This document shows, one piece after another, positions 8,629-19,161 of a stretch of DNA of 64,000 bases. The notes beneath the pieces were generated by a model that was not told where the DNA came from, made no database searches, and saw nothing but the letters and a program-made list of their open reading frames with translations. The number at the start of each line of letters is the position of its first letter. The first letter of the stretch is position 1. The DNA comes from Methanolinea sp. (GTDB lineage: Archaea > Halobacteriota > Methanomicrobia > Methanomicrobiales > Methanospirillaceae). Location of the stretch: NCBI GenBank assembly GCA_030055515.1, contig JASFYI010000002.1, positions 251,290 through 315,289 on the forward strand, given 5' to 3'. A program made the position numbers and the translations under genes.

Positions 8629-9390
8629 CTACCCGAACCTCCCCGTGATGTAGTTCTCGGTGATGGGGTTCTGCGGGGACTCGAAGATCTGCGTGGTCTC
8701 CACGAACTCGAGCATCTCCCCGAGGTACATGAACCCCGTGTAGTCGCTCACGCGGGATGCCTGCTGCATGTTGTGCGTCACGATGATGACGCAGTAGTTC
8801 TGTTTCAGCTCGTTGATCAGGGCCTCGATCTTCGCGGTGGCGAGGGGGTCGAGCGCCGAGCAGGGCTCGTCCATGAGGATGACCTCGGGGTCCACCGCGA
8901 GCGTCCGCGCGATGCAGAGGCGCTGCTGCTGGCCGCCCGAGAGGCTCATCGCGGACTGGTGGAGCCGGTCCTTCACCTCGTCCCAGAGTGCCGCCTTCCG
9001 CAGGCTCCTCTCGACGATCCGGTTGAGCTCCCCCCTGTCCTTCACGCCGTGGATCCGCGGGCCGTACGCGACGTTCTCGAAGATGGACTTCGGGAAGGGG
9101 TTCGGCTTCTGGAAGACCATCCCGATGCGCCGCCGGATCTCGACGGGGTCGACCTTCTTGCCGTAGATGTTCTCGCCGTGGAACTCGACGGTCCCCGTGA
9201 TCCTGCACCCCTCCACGAGGTCGTTCATCCTATTGAAGCACCGGATCAGGGTCGACTTCCCGCAGCCCGAGGGCCCGATGAGCGCGGTGACCTTCCGGTC
9301 GAGGACGTCCATGTTCACCTTCTTGAGCGCCTGCTGCTCGCCGTAGAAGAGGTCAAGATCCCTCACCCTGATGATCGGCGACCCGGTCAC
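8629..9390 (-). CDS. pstB: Phosphate ABC transporter ATP-binding protein PstB
   Basis: A 253-residue ABC ATPase that powers high-affinity phosphate import. It shows Walker [10 protein letters not shown], the PstB-typical [10 protein letters not shown] after it, the signature [16 protein letters not shown] and Walker [14 protein letters not shown]. Length and motifs are standard for PstB. The gene stands without pstS, pstC or pstA: the next gene upstream is the divergent phoU and the next downstream is arsC, so the membrane and binding subunits must be elsewhere in the genome. The divergent arrangement with phoU across a 220-base AT-rich gap suggests shared phosphate-responsive control. Confidence 0.95.
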   Translation of the reverse strand: MTGSPIIRVRDLDLFYGEQQALKKVNMDVLDRKVTALIGPSGCGKSTLIRCFNRMNDLVEGCRITGTVEFHGENIYGKKVDPVEIRRRIGMVFQKPNPFPKSIFENVAYGPRIHGVKDRGELNRIVERSLRKAALWDEVKDRLHQSAMSLSGGQQQRLCIARTLAVDPEVILMDEPCSALDPLATAKIEALINELKQNYCVIIVTHNMQQASRVSDYTGFMYLGEMLEFVETTQIFESPQNPITENYITGRFG

Positions 9391-9479
9391 GCGGGCACCC
9401 CCTGCGGGCTCGCCTGCCCGCGACAGGGAACGCCGCTTCCCGTCCCGGCACCGCGAACGGGACGGCCACGGGGGATGGA

Positions 9480-9610
9480 GCGAAAGAGGGGAATCCGCAT
9501 TCTTGGGAATAAATAAAGGATTGTTTTCTTATACCGTTTTCCGAAGAAAAATATATGCCTACATATACTCTATGTAATAAAATAGAGTGATATAGTCACG
9601 CCCCGCGGAT
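9480..9610. promoter_or_regulatory. Divergent pstB/phoU promoter region with a 7-bp inverted repeat
   Basis: This AT-rich gap between pstB and phoU holds several TATA-like boxes, including AAAAATATAT at about 9547-9556. A perfect inverted repeat, ACTCTAT at 9567-9573 and ATAGAGT at 9582-9588 with an 8-base spacer, lies 23 bases before the phoU start. This is where an archaeal repressor would block transcription. PhoU here has a DNA-binding-type N-terminal domain, so self-binding is a reasonable guess but is not shown by the sequence. Confidence 0.55.
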
Positions 9611-10627
9611 GTGGAGGAGATGGAGATCCGGAAGGTCCAGATCACGGGGGGGTCGTCGTACGTGATCACCCTCCCCAAGGAGTGGGTCATGGCCCAGAAG
9701 ATTGGGAAGAACGAGCCGCTGGGACTGGTCGTCCAGAGCGACGGGACGCTCCTCGTCACGAAGGAGATCCACGAGAAGCCCATCTCGCGGACGAAGAAGA
9801 TCGACGTCACGGCGGTCAACGACCCCAAGTACCTCTTCCGCCTCCTGATCGGGATCTACATCGCGGGGTTCACGACGATCGAGCTCTCCTCAAAGGCCCG
9901 CCTCCCCCCGTCGATCGGGCTGATCGTCCGGGACTTCACCCAGATGACGATAGGCCCCGAGATCGTCGAGGAGACCGACAACCGGATCGTCCTGCGCGAC
10001 CTCCTCAACCCGATGGAGATGCCCTTTGACAACACCCTCAAGCGGATGTACGTGATCGTGAAGAACATGCACCTCGACGCGATGGCCGCGACCGAAACGG
10101 GGAACGCGACGCTCGCGGAGGAGATCATCTCGAGGGACAGCGACGTGGACAGGCTCCACTGGCTGATTTCGCGCCAGACCAGCATCGCGCTGAAGAATCC
10201 CGAGATAGCGCGGAGGATGGGGACGAATGCCCACGCGGTCATGAACGCGTACATCATCAGCCGCATCATCGAGAGAATCGGGGACCACGCCGTCCGGTGG
10301 GCAGAGAGCCTCCTTGGGATGGCGGGCCACGCGCTCGACAAGCCCACCCTCTCGCAGATGCGGGAGGCGAGCAGGCTCGCCCTCTCCCTCTTTGACCGGA
10401 GCATCACCGCGTACTTCAAGGCGGACATCAGGGAGTCCCACCAGAACATCGAGCAGGTCGAGCGCCTCGAGGAGCTCTGCAACGAGCTGAACAGGATCGC
10501 GATGGGCCACGAGCCGGAGGTCACGGTCGCGGTCCGCTCCATCACCGAGAGCATCCGCCGCTCCGGCGAGTACGCGGGGGACATCTCCGAGGCCGTGATG
10601 AACTTCCTCGTCGAGGAAAAGGTGTAG
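9611..10627 (+). CDS. phoU: PhoU-family phosphate regulator with AbrB-like N-terminal domain
   Basis: A 338-residue protein. Residues 1-45 match the swapped-hairpin AbrB/SpoVT DNA-binding fold found on archaeal PhoU proteins (EIRKVQITGGSSYVITLPKEW). The remainder is helical with PhoU repeats, including SRIIERIGDHAVRWAESLLG and a second repeat SIRRSGEYAGDISEAVMN. PhoU proteins signal phosphate status and restrain the Pst transporter. It is divergent from pstB. I list the GTG at 9611; an in-frame ATG at 9620 would give a start more like its relatives, but the purine-rich stretch is too close to act as its ribosome site, so the choice is open. Confidence 0.9.
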   Translation: MEEMEIRKVQITGGSSYVITLPKEWVMAQKIGKNEPLGLVVQSDGTLLVTKEIHEKPISRTKKIDVTAVNDPKYLFRLLIGIYIAGFTTIELSSKARLPPSIGLIVRDFTQMTIGPEIVEETDNRIVLRDLLNPMEMPFDNTLKRMYVIVKNMHLDAMAATETGNATLAEEIISRDSDVDRLHWLISRQTSIALKNPEIARRMGTNAHAVMNAYIISRIIERIGDHAVRWAESLLGMAGHALDKPTLSQMREASRLALSLFDRSITAYFKADIRESHQNIEQVERLEELCNELNRIAMGHEPEVTVAVRSITESIRRSGEYAGDISEAVMNFLVEEKV

Positions 10628-10693
10628 GGCCTCTATAATTTCTATATATTACACACGATAGCATTATATTTTCCCGCCCTTTACAATAGAGGC

Positions 10694-11257
10694 ATGGCAT
10701 TTCCCGCCATTGGATGGGGCAAGGAGAGGGGAAGGGGGACGGTGAGCCGGCCGTCCCTCCTCTCGGGACTCCGGGGGCTCTTATCGAGGAGGGAGGAGCC
10801 GCCGCGGAAGCCCTGCCCGCGGTGCGGGACGGGCAACCCGCGGGAGGTCTTCTACTGCAAGGAGTGCGGGTTCCGGTACCCGGACAGCGTTCCCGCCGCG
10901 GTGGTGACACCGCCTTCCCGGCCGGAGGTCCCGCGGGACGAGGAGAAGAAGGGGTACCTCGAGCAGGGGAACGCGTTCTTCAGGGCAGGCCAGTACGAGA
11001 GGGCGGTCGAGATGTACGACAGGGCGCTCTCGATCGATGGCGCCTACGCGAAGGCATGGCACAACAGGGCCCTCGCCCTCCAAAAACTGGGGAGGATGGA
11101 GGAGGCGGCAGAGTCGAGGGCACGGTTCCTCGCGCTCCGGGGGAAGGGAGAGGAGAGGGAGGGATCCCGCGTTCTCAGCCGGTCCCGGACGGCTCGCGCT
11201 GCCACGCCCACGGGGCGAGTCTCCCCTGCGCCGTGTACTCAAAGAGCCTGTTCGTGA
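10694..11257 (+). CDS. Zinc-ribbon plus TPR protein
   Basis: About 187 residues. A zinc ribbon of the form CPRCG...CKECG sits at residues 41-60. Around residues 85-160 are two tetratricopeptide repeats with AFFRAGQYERAVEMYDRALSI and AYAKAWHNRALALQKLGR. Such proteins usually scaffold other proteins; no enzyme is indicated. A TATA-like CATTATATTTT about 25 bases before the ATG suggests a leaderless transcript; a GTG at 10742 is an alternative start. The last about 30 residues are low-complexity and overlap the convergent gene at 11175-11486 by 83 bases, so the natural C-terminus may have been extended by a lost stop codon. Confidence 0.7.
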   Translation: MAFPAIGWGKERGRGTVSRPSLLSGLRGLLSRREEPPRKPCPRCGTGNPREVFYCKECGFRYPDSVPAAVVTPPSRPEVPRDEEKKGYLEQGNAFFRAGQYERAVEMYDRALSIDGAYAKAWHNRALALQKLGRMEEAAESRARFLALRGKGEEREGSRVLSRSRTARAATPTGRVSPAPCTQRACS

Positions 11258-11486
11258 AGGCGACCTCGGAGCGCGGAGACCCCTCGAGGATCCCCGCGAC
11301 GCGGACGAGCTCCTCGGCCAGCGCGCGGTCCGCCGTCCTCACGAGGAAACGCGCGTTCCCGACCCTGATGACCGGGTACTCGTCCGCCCGCGGTTCCGCC
11401 GCGGGGTGCGCCGCGCCGCGGGTCCACCTCCCGCGCGGGGGTGCGCGACTCCCCTCCCTGTCGAGGCCCACCTGCAGTTCTCGCAT
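11175..11486 (-). CDS. Hypothetical protein, convergent with the zinc-ribbon/TPR gene
   Basis: A 103-residue protein I do not recognise. The N-terminal about 40 residues are rich in Arg, Pro and Ala. The rest reads like a small folded domain, with VIRVGNARFLVRTADRALA and an amphipathic helix, then SEVAFTNRLFEYTAQ. The ATG at 11486 is chosen because TTTTATATA lies about 25 bases upstream, giving a leaderless message; a more upstream ATG exists but would place the TATA box inside the gene. Its 3' end overlaps the opposing TPR gene. The function is unknown. Confidence 0.5.
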   Translation of the reverse strand: MRELQVGLDREGSRAPPRGRWTRGAAHPAAEPRADEYPVIRVGNARFLVRTADRALAEELVRVAGILEGSPRSEVAFTNRLFEYTAQGRLAPWAWQREPSGTG

Positions 11487-11651
11487 GAAGGGGACTTGCT
11501 CCCTTGCTATATAAAAGTTTACAAGAATAAATATATTCTCTATATATAATTCCCACAAATATATATCTTTAGGGTGTCTGGGCGTGCAGACCGCGACCCT
11601 GATATCCGTGTCCCGCGCCGGAGATGCCCTTTACAGGGCCGGTTCGAGAGT

Positions 11652-11694
11652 AATATATAAATACTCTCCGTGCCCCTATTCAAATGAGGTGATC
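11652..11694 (+). promoter_or_regulatory. Histone gene promoter and ribosome binding site
   Basis: AATATATAAATA at 11652-11663 is a strong archaeal TATA box. GAGGTGATC at 11686-11694 is a near-complete complement of the 16S rRNA tail and sits three bases before the GTG at 11698, deciding that start codon. Confidence 0.8.
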
Positions 11695-11697
11695 AAG

Positions 11698-11904
11698 GTG
11701 GCAGATTTACCTCTTGCAGCAGTTGTCAGGATTGCGAAGAAGAGCGGTGCAGAACGCGTGGGAAGCGACGCCGCGACTGCACTCGTCGCAAAGTCTGAAG
11801 AATACCTCGCCGAACTCGTCAAGAAGGCGACGAAGTTCGCGATGCACGCCGGGAGAAAGACCATCAAGGAAGAGGACGTCGAGCTCGCGGCAAAAGAGAT
11901 CTAG
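11698..11904 (+). CDS. Archaeal histone
   Basis: A 68-residue single histone fold that dimerises and wraps DNA. It shows the standard sequence order: DLPLAAVVRIAKKSGAERVG, the central helix SEEYLAELVKKATKFAMHAG, and the closing RKTIKEEDVELAAKEI. No tails are present, which is normal for HMf-type archaeal histones. The GTG start follows an excellent ribosome site and gives the usual N-terminus; the frame is open further upstream but that part reads as non-coding. It is monocistronic, with a strong TATA box and a T-rich stretch (CCTTTTTTCC) about 60 bases after the stop. Confidence 0.96.
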   Translation: MADLPLAAVVRIAKKSGAERVGSDAATALVAKSEEYLAELVKKATKFAMHAGRKTIKEEDVELAAKEI

Positions 11905-12078
11905 GGGCTCTCCCATCCTCCTTACTCCATCTGTCCGACAGGGGAACACACACCAACAGTCCTTTTTTCCGGGCGAAAACCCGGTGAGGCCCGCACGGCG
12001 AGGGGGAGGCCTCTCCCGCGCGGCACCGAACCGTAATGCCCCGCGGGGAGAGAAATTACGGGGAGAGGTGGCCGTGGT

Positions 12079-12415
12079 GTGACTGTCACGACGTGGTTCT
12101 GTCCCCGGTGCTCGCACGAGTCCCCCCGGCCGGTGGAGGTGTGCCCGGCGTGCGGGCACGGCACCGCCTCCGATTCCCCCCTCGCGCACGAGGAGAGGCT
12201 GGTCTCTGCCGTCTCACCCCCCGTTCGGGAGCACAGGATGATCGCGATTCGAGGTCCCCGGGAGGATTCGTTCCCAAAGGGCCGTCCCCGCCCTCGCGGG
12301 GGTGATCCGGGGGGAGACGGACTCCCACGTCGTCTGCAAGGCGGCGCGGGCGACGCGTTGCGGGGCAGAAATTTTATCGTGTCCTGCACGAGAATTTACG
12401 GATACACTCGGGTGA
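12079..12415 (+). pseudogene. Frame-broken zinc-ribbon / HEAT-like repeat protein
   Basis: The gene opens with a GTG at 12079 behind GAGGTGG. It encodes a zinc ribbon, FCPRCSHE...VCPACGHG, then HEERLVSAVSPPVREHRMIAIR, which looks like the first helices of a HEAT-type repeat. From about 12256 this frame turns into low-complexity Arg/Gly/Pro sequence. The +1 frame then continues the repeat as RIRSQRAVPALAGVIRGETD and runs to a TGA at 12413-12415. One extra base near 12250-12265 would explain both observations. This is either a genuine broken gene or a sequencing error. Intact relatives would be adaptor-like proteins of unknown partner. Confidence 0.6.
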
Positions 12416-12518
12416 TGGAGTTCACCTTCTAACCGCAGGCCCTGCAGATCCCTCTCCTGCTGATAACTCCTACTCTTGATTCGCGACTGGAAGAACGAGA
12501 CCCACAGGAAGGAGTATC

Positions 12519-14339
12519 ATGCACGGCCAGGTTCCGGAACGAGCGCCCGACCCGCCCGCGGCGGGTCCCGTTTCCCCCCCGTCTCCCCCACAACTCCCCG
12601 ACCTCCTTTGCAGTGCCGTCTCCCTCCTCCGCGACCTTGGGCCCGCGATGGAGCCGCAGGAGAGGGCACTCTCCCACCTCGTGGAGAGGCTCGCGGCGGG
12701 GAGGTTCCAGCTTGCCGTCCTCGGGCAGTTCAAGCGGGGGAAGAGCACGCTCCTCAACGCGATGCTCGGGGAAGACATCCTCCCAAGCTCCGTCATCCCG
12801 CTCACCGCGATCCCGACGTTCATCCGGCACGGGGAGGAGCGTGCCGTCCACGTCCACTTCGAGGGGAGCGGCGAGGAGAAGGTCATCCCCTGCACCTCGC
12901 CCGCGGAGATGAACCGTGTCCTCCTCGTGTACGTCTCCGAGGAGGCAAACCCGAGGAACAGGCTCGGGATCGCGACCGTCGAGATCACCCACCCCGCGCC
13001 CATCCTGCGGGACGTCGTCCTCGTCGACACGCCGGGGATAGGCTCGACGCACCGGCACAACACCGAGATGACGCTCAACTTCCTCCCCCAGTGCGACGCG
13101 GCGCTCTTCATCGTCTCGGCCGATCCCCCGATCACCGAGGTCGAGTGCGACTTCCTCGCCCACGTCCGGGAGAAGGTCGCGCGGCTCTTCTTCGTGCTGA
13201 ACAAGGTCGACTACCTGACGCCGCGGGAGAGGGAGGAGGTGATTGCGTTCCTCCGCAGGGTCCTCGCCGAGAAGGCGGGGATCGCGGGGGACGTCACGGT
13301 CTTTCCGGTCTCCGCGAGGCAGGCGCTCGCCGCCCGGATTGCGGGGGACGAGGCGCTCCTCTCCGAGAGCGGACTTCCCGCCATCACCGCCCACCTCGTC
13401 GACTTCCTCGCCCGCGAGAAGACCCGCGTCCTCTCCGAGGCGGTGCGGAAGAAGGCGCTCGACGTGCTCCACGACGTCTCGCTCCGCGTCGGCCTCGAGG
13501 AAAAGTCGCTCGGGATGCCGATCTCCGACCTCGAGAGGAGGCTTGCCCTCTTCGCGGCGAAGGTCGCGGAGGCGGAGCGGCAGAGGCAGCAGACGCAGGA
13601 TCTCCTCGCCGGGGACCACAGGAGGGTCGTCTCCCTCCTCGAGGAGGAGTGCGCGCGGCTGCGGGAGGACGCGGAGAGGCACCTCTCGGCCGTCGCGGCC
13701 GGTGCGATCCCGCCCGGGGGGGACCCCGATGCCCGGGCCGTCGAGAACGCGATCGCGGCGGAGATCCCGGTCTACTTCGAGCACGCCCTCGGCGAGGTCA
13801 CCGCGCGGTTCGACCGCGAGATGATCGCGGTCCTCTCGGCCCACCGCGAGAGGGCCGACGCCCTCGCCGAGTCAGTCAGGGTCGCGGCATCGGCGATCTT
13901 CGAGATTCCCCACCACCCGCCCTCGGCGGGTTCCCCGATCGTCCTCGCCCGCGAGCCCTACTGGGTCTCGCGCAGGACGTGGTCAGGGATGCTCGGCATG
14001 ATCTCGCCCGACCTCGTCGACCGCGCACTCCCCCGGTCCCTGCGGGAGAAGAGACTCCGCGACAGGGTCGCACGCGAGATCCACGCGCTCGTCGTCCAGA
14101 ACGTCGAGAACCTCCGGTGGGCGACCCTCCAGAACATCGACGCCGCGTTCCGCGTCTTCTCGCGGGAGATCGACGAGGAGTTCGCCCGGACGATCGACGC
14201 GACGCGGGGGGCGATCGAGGCAGCCTACCGGCAGAGGAGGGAGAGGGCGGGGGAGGTGGAGGGGCGGCTCCGCACCCTCCGGGACGCGTCCCGCGCCCTC
14301 GGCGACCTCGTCGCCGCCCTCTCCCCCGCCCCCCCGTGA
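12519..14339 (+). CDS. Dynamin-like GTPase
   Basis: A 606-residue large GTPase of the bacterial dynamin-like type. G1 is GQFKRGKSTLLNAMLG at residues 69-84, G2 lies in the VIPLTAIPT segment, G3 is VDTPGIGS and G4 is LNKVD. After the GTPase domain come about 330 mostly helical residues, as expected for the stalk. The stretch around 480-500 (SGMLGMISPDLVDRALP) is moderately hydrophobic and might be a membrane-touching paddle, but there is no true transmembrane helix. The ATG follows GGAAGGAG by five bases. The next gene starts two bases after the stop. Its function is likely membrane remodelling or repair, which is inference. Confidence 0.85.
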   Translation: MHGQVPERAPDPPAAGPVSPPSPPQLPDLLCSAVSLLRDLGPAMEPQERALSHLVERLAAGRFQLAVLGQFKRGKSTLLNAMLGEDILPSSVIPLTAIPTFIRHGEERAVHVHFEGSGEEKVIPCTSPAEMNRVLLVYVSEEANPRNRLGIATVEITHPAPILRDVVLVDTPGIGSTHRHNTEMTLNFLPQCDAALFIVSADPPITEVECDFLAHVREKVARLFFVLNKVDYLTPREREEVIAFLRRVLAEKAGIAGDVTVFPVSARQALAARIAGDEALLSESGLPAITAHLVDFLAREKTRVLSEAVRKKALDVLHDVSLRVGLEEKSLGMPISDLERRLALFAAKVAEAERQRQQTQDLLAGDHRRVVSLLEEECARLREDAERHLSAVAAGAIPPGGDPDARAVENAIAAEIPVYFEHALGEVTARFDREMIAVLSAHRERADALAESVRVAASAIFEIPHHPPSAGSPIVLAREPYWVSRRTWSGMLGMISPDLVDRALPRSLREKRLRDRVAREIHALVVQNVENLRWATLQNIDAAFRVFSREIDEEFARTIDATRGAIEAAYRQRRERAGEVEGRLRTLRDASRALGDLVAALSPAPP

Positions 14340-14341
14340 AT

Positions 14342-16544
<2,203 letters not shown>

Positions 16545-16569
16545 CGGGGTCTCCCGCGGCGGCGACGTC

Positions 16570-17091
16570 GTGAATCGCGGGAATAACGGGGCGCGGGTCC
16601 TCGCGGGGGCGCTCCAGTACATCGACGCGCTCCTCTCCCGCACCGAGGAGGCGCTCGGGGAGGAGACCCGCGGCCACGCTGCCTTCCGGCACTACGTCCC
16701 GGACATCCCCGCGGCGAGCCGCGAGAGGCTGTGCCTCGGCGTGCGGGCGCTCCGGGAACGCCTCGCGGAGGAGGTGGACCGGCTCGGCATCCCCCCCGAC
16801 ACGGGCGCGGTCCCCACCTCCCGGGCTGTCCGGGCGAATCTCGCCGCGGTAGAGATCACGCTGGAAGAGCTCTCTCGGCGGGACTGGGGCGACCTCGGGT
16901 GGCCGCCGTCGGAAACGGAAGGCCTCCTGCGTGCCGTCGCGTTGCTCCGGGAGGAGGCGAGGGCGCTCTCCACGTCGCTCCCGCGGGACGGGGACGAAGG
17001 AGATAAGAGCGGGGGGGACAAACCTCCCCCTGAGCGTGAGGAGGACGATGGCGGACGATACCTGGGCAGAGATCGCGCGCGAGCTCGATGA
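16570..17091 (+). CDS. Hypothetical helical protein downstream of enolase
   Basis: A 173-residue protein I do not recognise. It is largely helical, with ALQYIDALLSRTEEALGEE and VRALRERLAEEVDRLG, and has a charged low-complexity tail after about residue 140. No transmembrane segment, metal motif or nucleotide-binding motif is visible. The GTG at 16570 is 25 bases after the enolase stop. The tail overlaps the start of the next small gene by 44 bases. It is probably a methanogen-specific cytoplasmic protein; no function can be proposed. Confidence 0.55.
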   Translation: MNRGNNGARVLAGALQYIDALLSRTEEALGEETRGHAAFRHYVPDIPAASRERLCLGVRALRERLAEEVDRLGIPPDTGAVPTSRAVRANLAAVEITLEELSRRDWGDLGWPPSETEGLLRAVALLREEARALSTSLPRDGDEGDKSGGDKPPPEREEDDGGRYLGRDRARAR

Positions 17092-17188
17092 TCCCGAGGA
17101 CCAGCAGGACCCGTGGGAGACGAGGGGCGACCCCTGGGTCGCGAACGTGTACAAGGACCTCTTCACCCGGCGCCAGGAGAGGGCGTAA
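17048..17188 (+). CDS. Small acidic protein
   Basis: A 46-residue acidic protein, with MADDTWAEIARELDDPEDQQ at its start and a more basic end, DLFTRRQERA. The ATG at 17048 is preceded by GAGGAGG at a suitable distance, which supports real translation. It overlaps the end of the upstream gene in another frame. Tryptophans and aromatic residues are spaced through a sequence with little low complexity, unlike shadow frames here. The function is unknown. Confidence 0.5.
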   Translation: MADDTWAEIARELDDPEDQQDPWETRGDPWVANVYKDLFTRRQERA

Positions 17189-17329
17189 AACGGGCCGGAT
17201 GCATCCCGGGAGCACCGGATCGCGGGTCCCGCGAGTCTTGTGTTAACTTTTACCCGCCGGTGCACGGGAGACGCGGGGGGAGGGTGCACCGTCCGTGTCC
17301 CCGGGAGATCCCCGGCAGTTCCCTGTCGC

Positions 17330-17975
17330 TCAATCGTTCCTCCTCGCGGATTCCCACGCCTCCTCCCGGAGCACGTCCTGGACGATGATGATCGCGATCC
17401 CGACACCGAGGGAGACTGCGATCAGCATCTGCGGGACGGAGGTGGTGACGATCTCCACCGCCGCCGGGAACGGCCGGATGAGCGCGAGCCCGATACCGGC
17501 GTGGAGGCACTCCATGAGGACGCCAAGCCCGATCGCGGGGACGATGCCGATGATCCGCCCCCCCCTTGAACCTGTGCACGAGCCCCGCGATCAGCCCGGA
17601 GAGGACCGTGGCGAGGGAACAGGCGACGCAGGAGATCCCGCCCAGCGCGAGGCGGTGCAGCCCGCCGACGAGCCCGACGGCGAGCCCGGCGTAGGGGCCC
17701 GCGACGAGCCCCGCGACGATGGGGGAGAGATCCCGGATGTTGGTGATGGCCCCAAAAACCCCCTGGATCCCGATGTACGTCCCGAATATGGAGAATGCAC
17801 CGAAGATCCCAATGAAAATGGAGTGATCCTGGAACGTTCCTTTCTTGACGATCACGTTCCTGACGGGCCCTAATTTCGTGGCGATCTCCATGAAGACGAA
17901 GATGAAGATCTCCGTTGCCGCAAAGAGCGTCAGGTAATCCCCGATCATGCTGTGGGTCATGCCGGCCGCGGACAA
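17330..17975 (-). pseudogene. LytS-like 5TM membrane protein, frameshifted at a C8 tract
   Basis: The first about 140 codons encode a very hydrophobic protein with at least four membrane helices, including FAATEIFIFVFMEIATKLG and ITNIRDLSPIVAGLVAGPYA. The NIRD and AGLVAGPYAGL pattern is that of the 5TM domain of LytS-type receptors. At the run of eight C (17548-17555; G on the coding strand) the frame changes. With seven bases the frame would continue through the FKGGRIIGIV segment into another hydrophobic stretch, IRPFPAAVEIVTTSVPQMLI, and end at a TGA at 17330. Relatives may be stand-alone sensor or transport domains without a kinase. The break may be real, phase-variable or a homopolymer sequencing error. 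The start may be a later ATG near 17960 or 17945. Confidence 0.7.
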
Positions 17976-18131
17976 GGGGAACCATTCCGGGAATCTGTAC
18001 CAAGGGAGATGGCCGGTCCACGGCTTATAGTCACCGGGATTGTCCCGGCCCGCTGGGGGGCAGGAACCGTTGCCGAGGGGAGCGAGGGGACCCGCATACC
18101 TTCATCATCCACGAAAGAGAACACGGGATCC

Positions 18132-19076
18132 ATGGGGCTTGTCATCGCTGTCGACCTCGGGGCGACCCGGACGCGTGCGGCGGTCTTCCGGGACGGCTCG
18201 CGGGCAGGGGAGAAGGTCGAGGAGAAGACGCCCTCCGGCACGCCCGACCCCGCCGCCCTCGTCTCGTTCCTCGCGCGCATCGCGCGCAAGGCCGCGAAGG
18301 GCACCCGGGGGGAGATCGGCGCGATAGGGCTCTCGGTCGCGGGCCCGGTCGACATCCGCCGGGGAATCCTGAAGAACCCGCCGAACATGGCGGTCCGCGA
18401 CGTCCCCCTCTGCGATGCCCTCTCGCGGGAGTTCGGCGTCCCGGTCCGGATGGTCAACGACTGCCACGCGGGGCTCCTCGGCGAGCTTTCCGCGGGTGCC
18501 GCCCGCGGGAGGGACAACGTCGTGTACGTCACCCTCTCGACCGGGATAGGCGGCGGCGTCTACGAGAACGGGAGGGTCCTCCTCGGCAGGTCGGGCAGCG
18601 CGGTCGAGATCGGCCACCTCCACGTGGACGATACCTACGACCTCTCCTGCAGCTGCGGCCACCGCGGCCACTGGGAGGCCTACTCCTCGGGGAGGTTCCT
18701 CCCCTCGTTCTTTTCCCAGTGGTGCCGCTACCACGGGAGACCGCACTGGGGACCCGGGAATGCCCGCGACATCTTCGCGTCCGCCCGGCATGGGGACGAC
18801 GACGTCCTCCGGTTCGTCCGCGACCTCGTCCGGATCAATGCCCGCGGCGTCTCGGACGTCATCGTCGCGTACGACCCCGAGCTCGTCGTCTTCGATGGGT
18901 CGGTGGTGCGGCACAATGCAGACCTCCTCCTCGACCCGCTCCCCTCCGAGGTCGACAGGTTCCTCGACGTCCCGGAGATGGTCCTCTCGGGCCTCGGCGG
19001 GGACGCCCCGCTCGTCGGGGCGGCGATCATCGCGGAGGGGTACGCGACGCCGTACGGGGACTTCGGCGTGGTCTAG
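18132..19076 (+). CDS. ROK-family sugar kinase-like protein
   Basis: A 314-residue ROK-family protein. The phosphate-binding motif VIAVDLGATRTRAAVF is at the start, GLSVAGPVDIRRG follows, and the glucokinase-type VTLSTGIGGGVYENG appears near residue 140. The zinc-binding ROK motif is present as CSCGHRGHWEAYSSG, with a His in place of the usual third Cys. No helix-turn-helix precedes the kinase domain, so an enzyme phosphorylating a hexose or amino sugar is more likely than a repressor. The substrate is not determinable. It is divergent from the LytS-like gene and followed by the tRNA-Met on the other strand. Confidence 0.85.
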   Translation: MGLVIAVDLGATRTRAAVFRDGSRAGEKVEEKTPSGTPDPAALVSFLARIARKAAKGTRGEIGAIGLSVAGPVDIRRGILKNPPNMAVRDVPLCDALSREFGVPVRMVNDCHAGLLGELSAGAARGRDNVVYVTLSTGIGGGVYENGRVLLGRSGSAVEIGHLHVDDTYDLSCSCGHRGHWEAYSSGRFLPSFFSQWCRYHGRPHWGPGNARDIFASARHGDDDVLRFVRDLVRINARGVSDVIVAYDPELVVFDGSVVRHNADLLLDPLPSEVDRFLDVPEMVLSGLGGDAPLVGAAIIAEGYATPYGDFGVV

Positions 19077-19161
19077 GGGGACGCGCCGCGCGTCGGGGAG
19101 GACCGGCAGGGGGCGGGAAGGGAAATACTCCATCGCTTTTCGCACGCGATCCAAAAGGGAG

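Noticed and set aside
12476-14341. A long plus-strand frame upstream of and in frame with the prenyltransferase-fold gene.
   Set aside because: The part before 14342 is an out-of-frame shadow of the dynamin-like gene. Only the region from the ATG at 14342 has repeat motifs.
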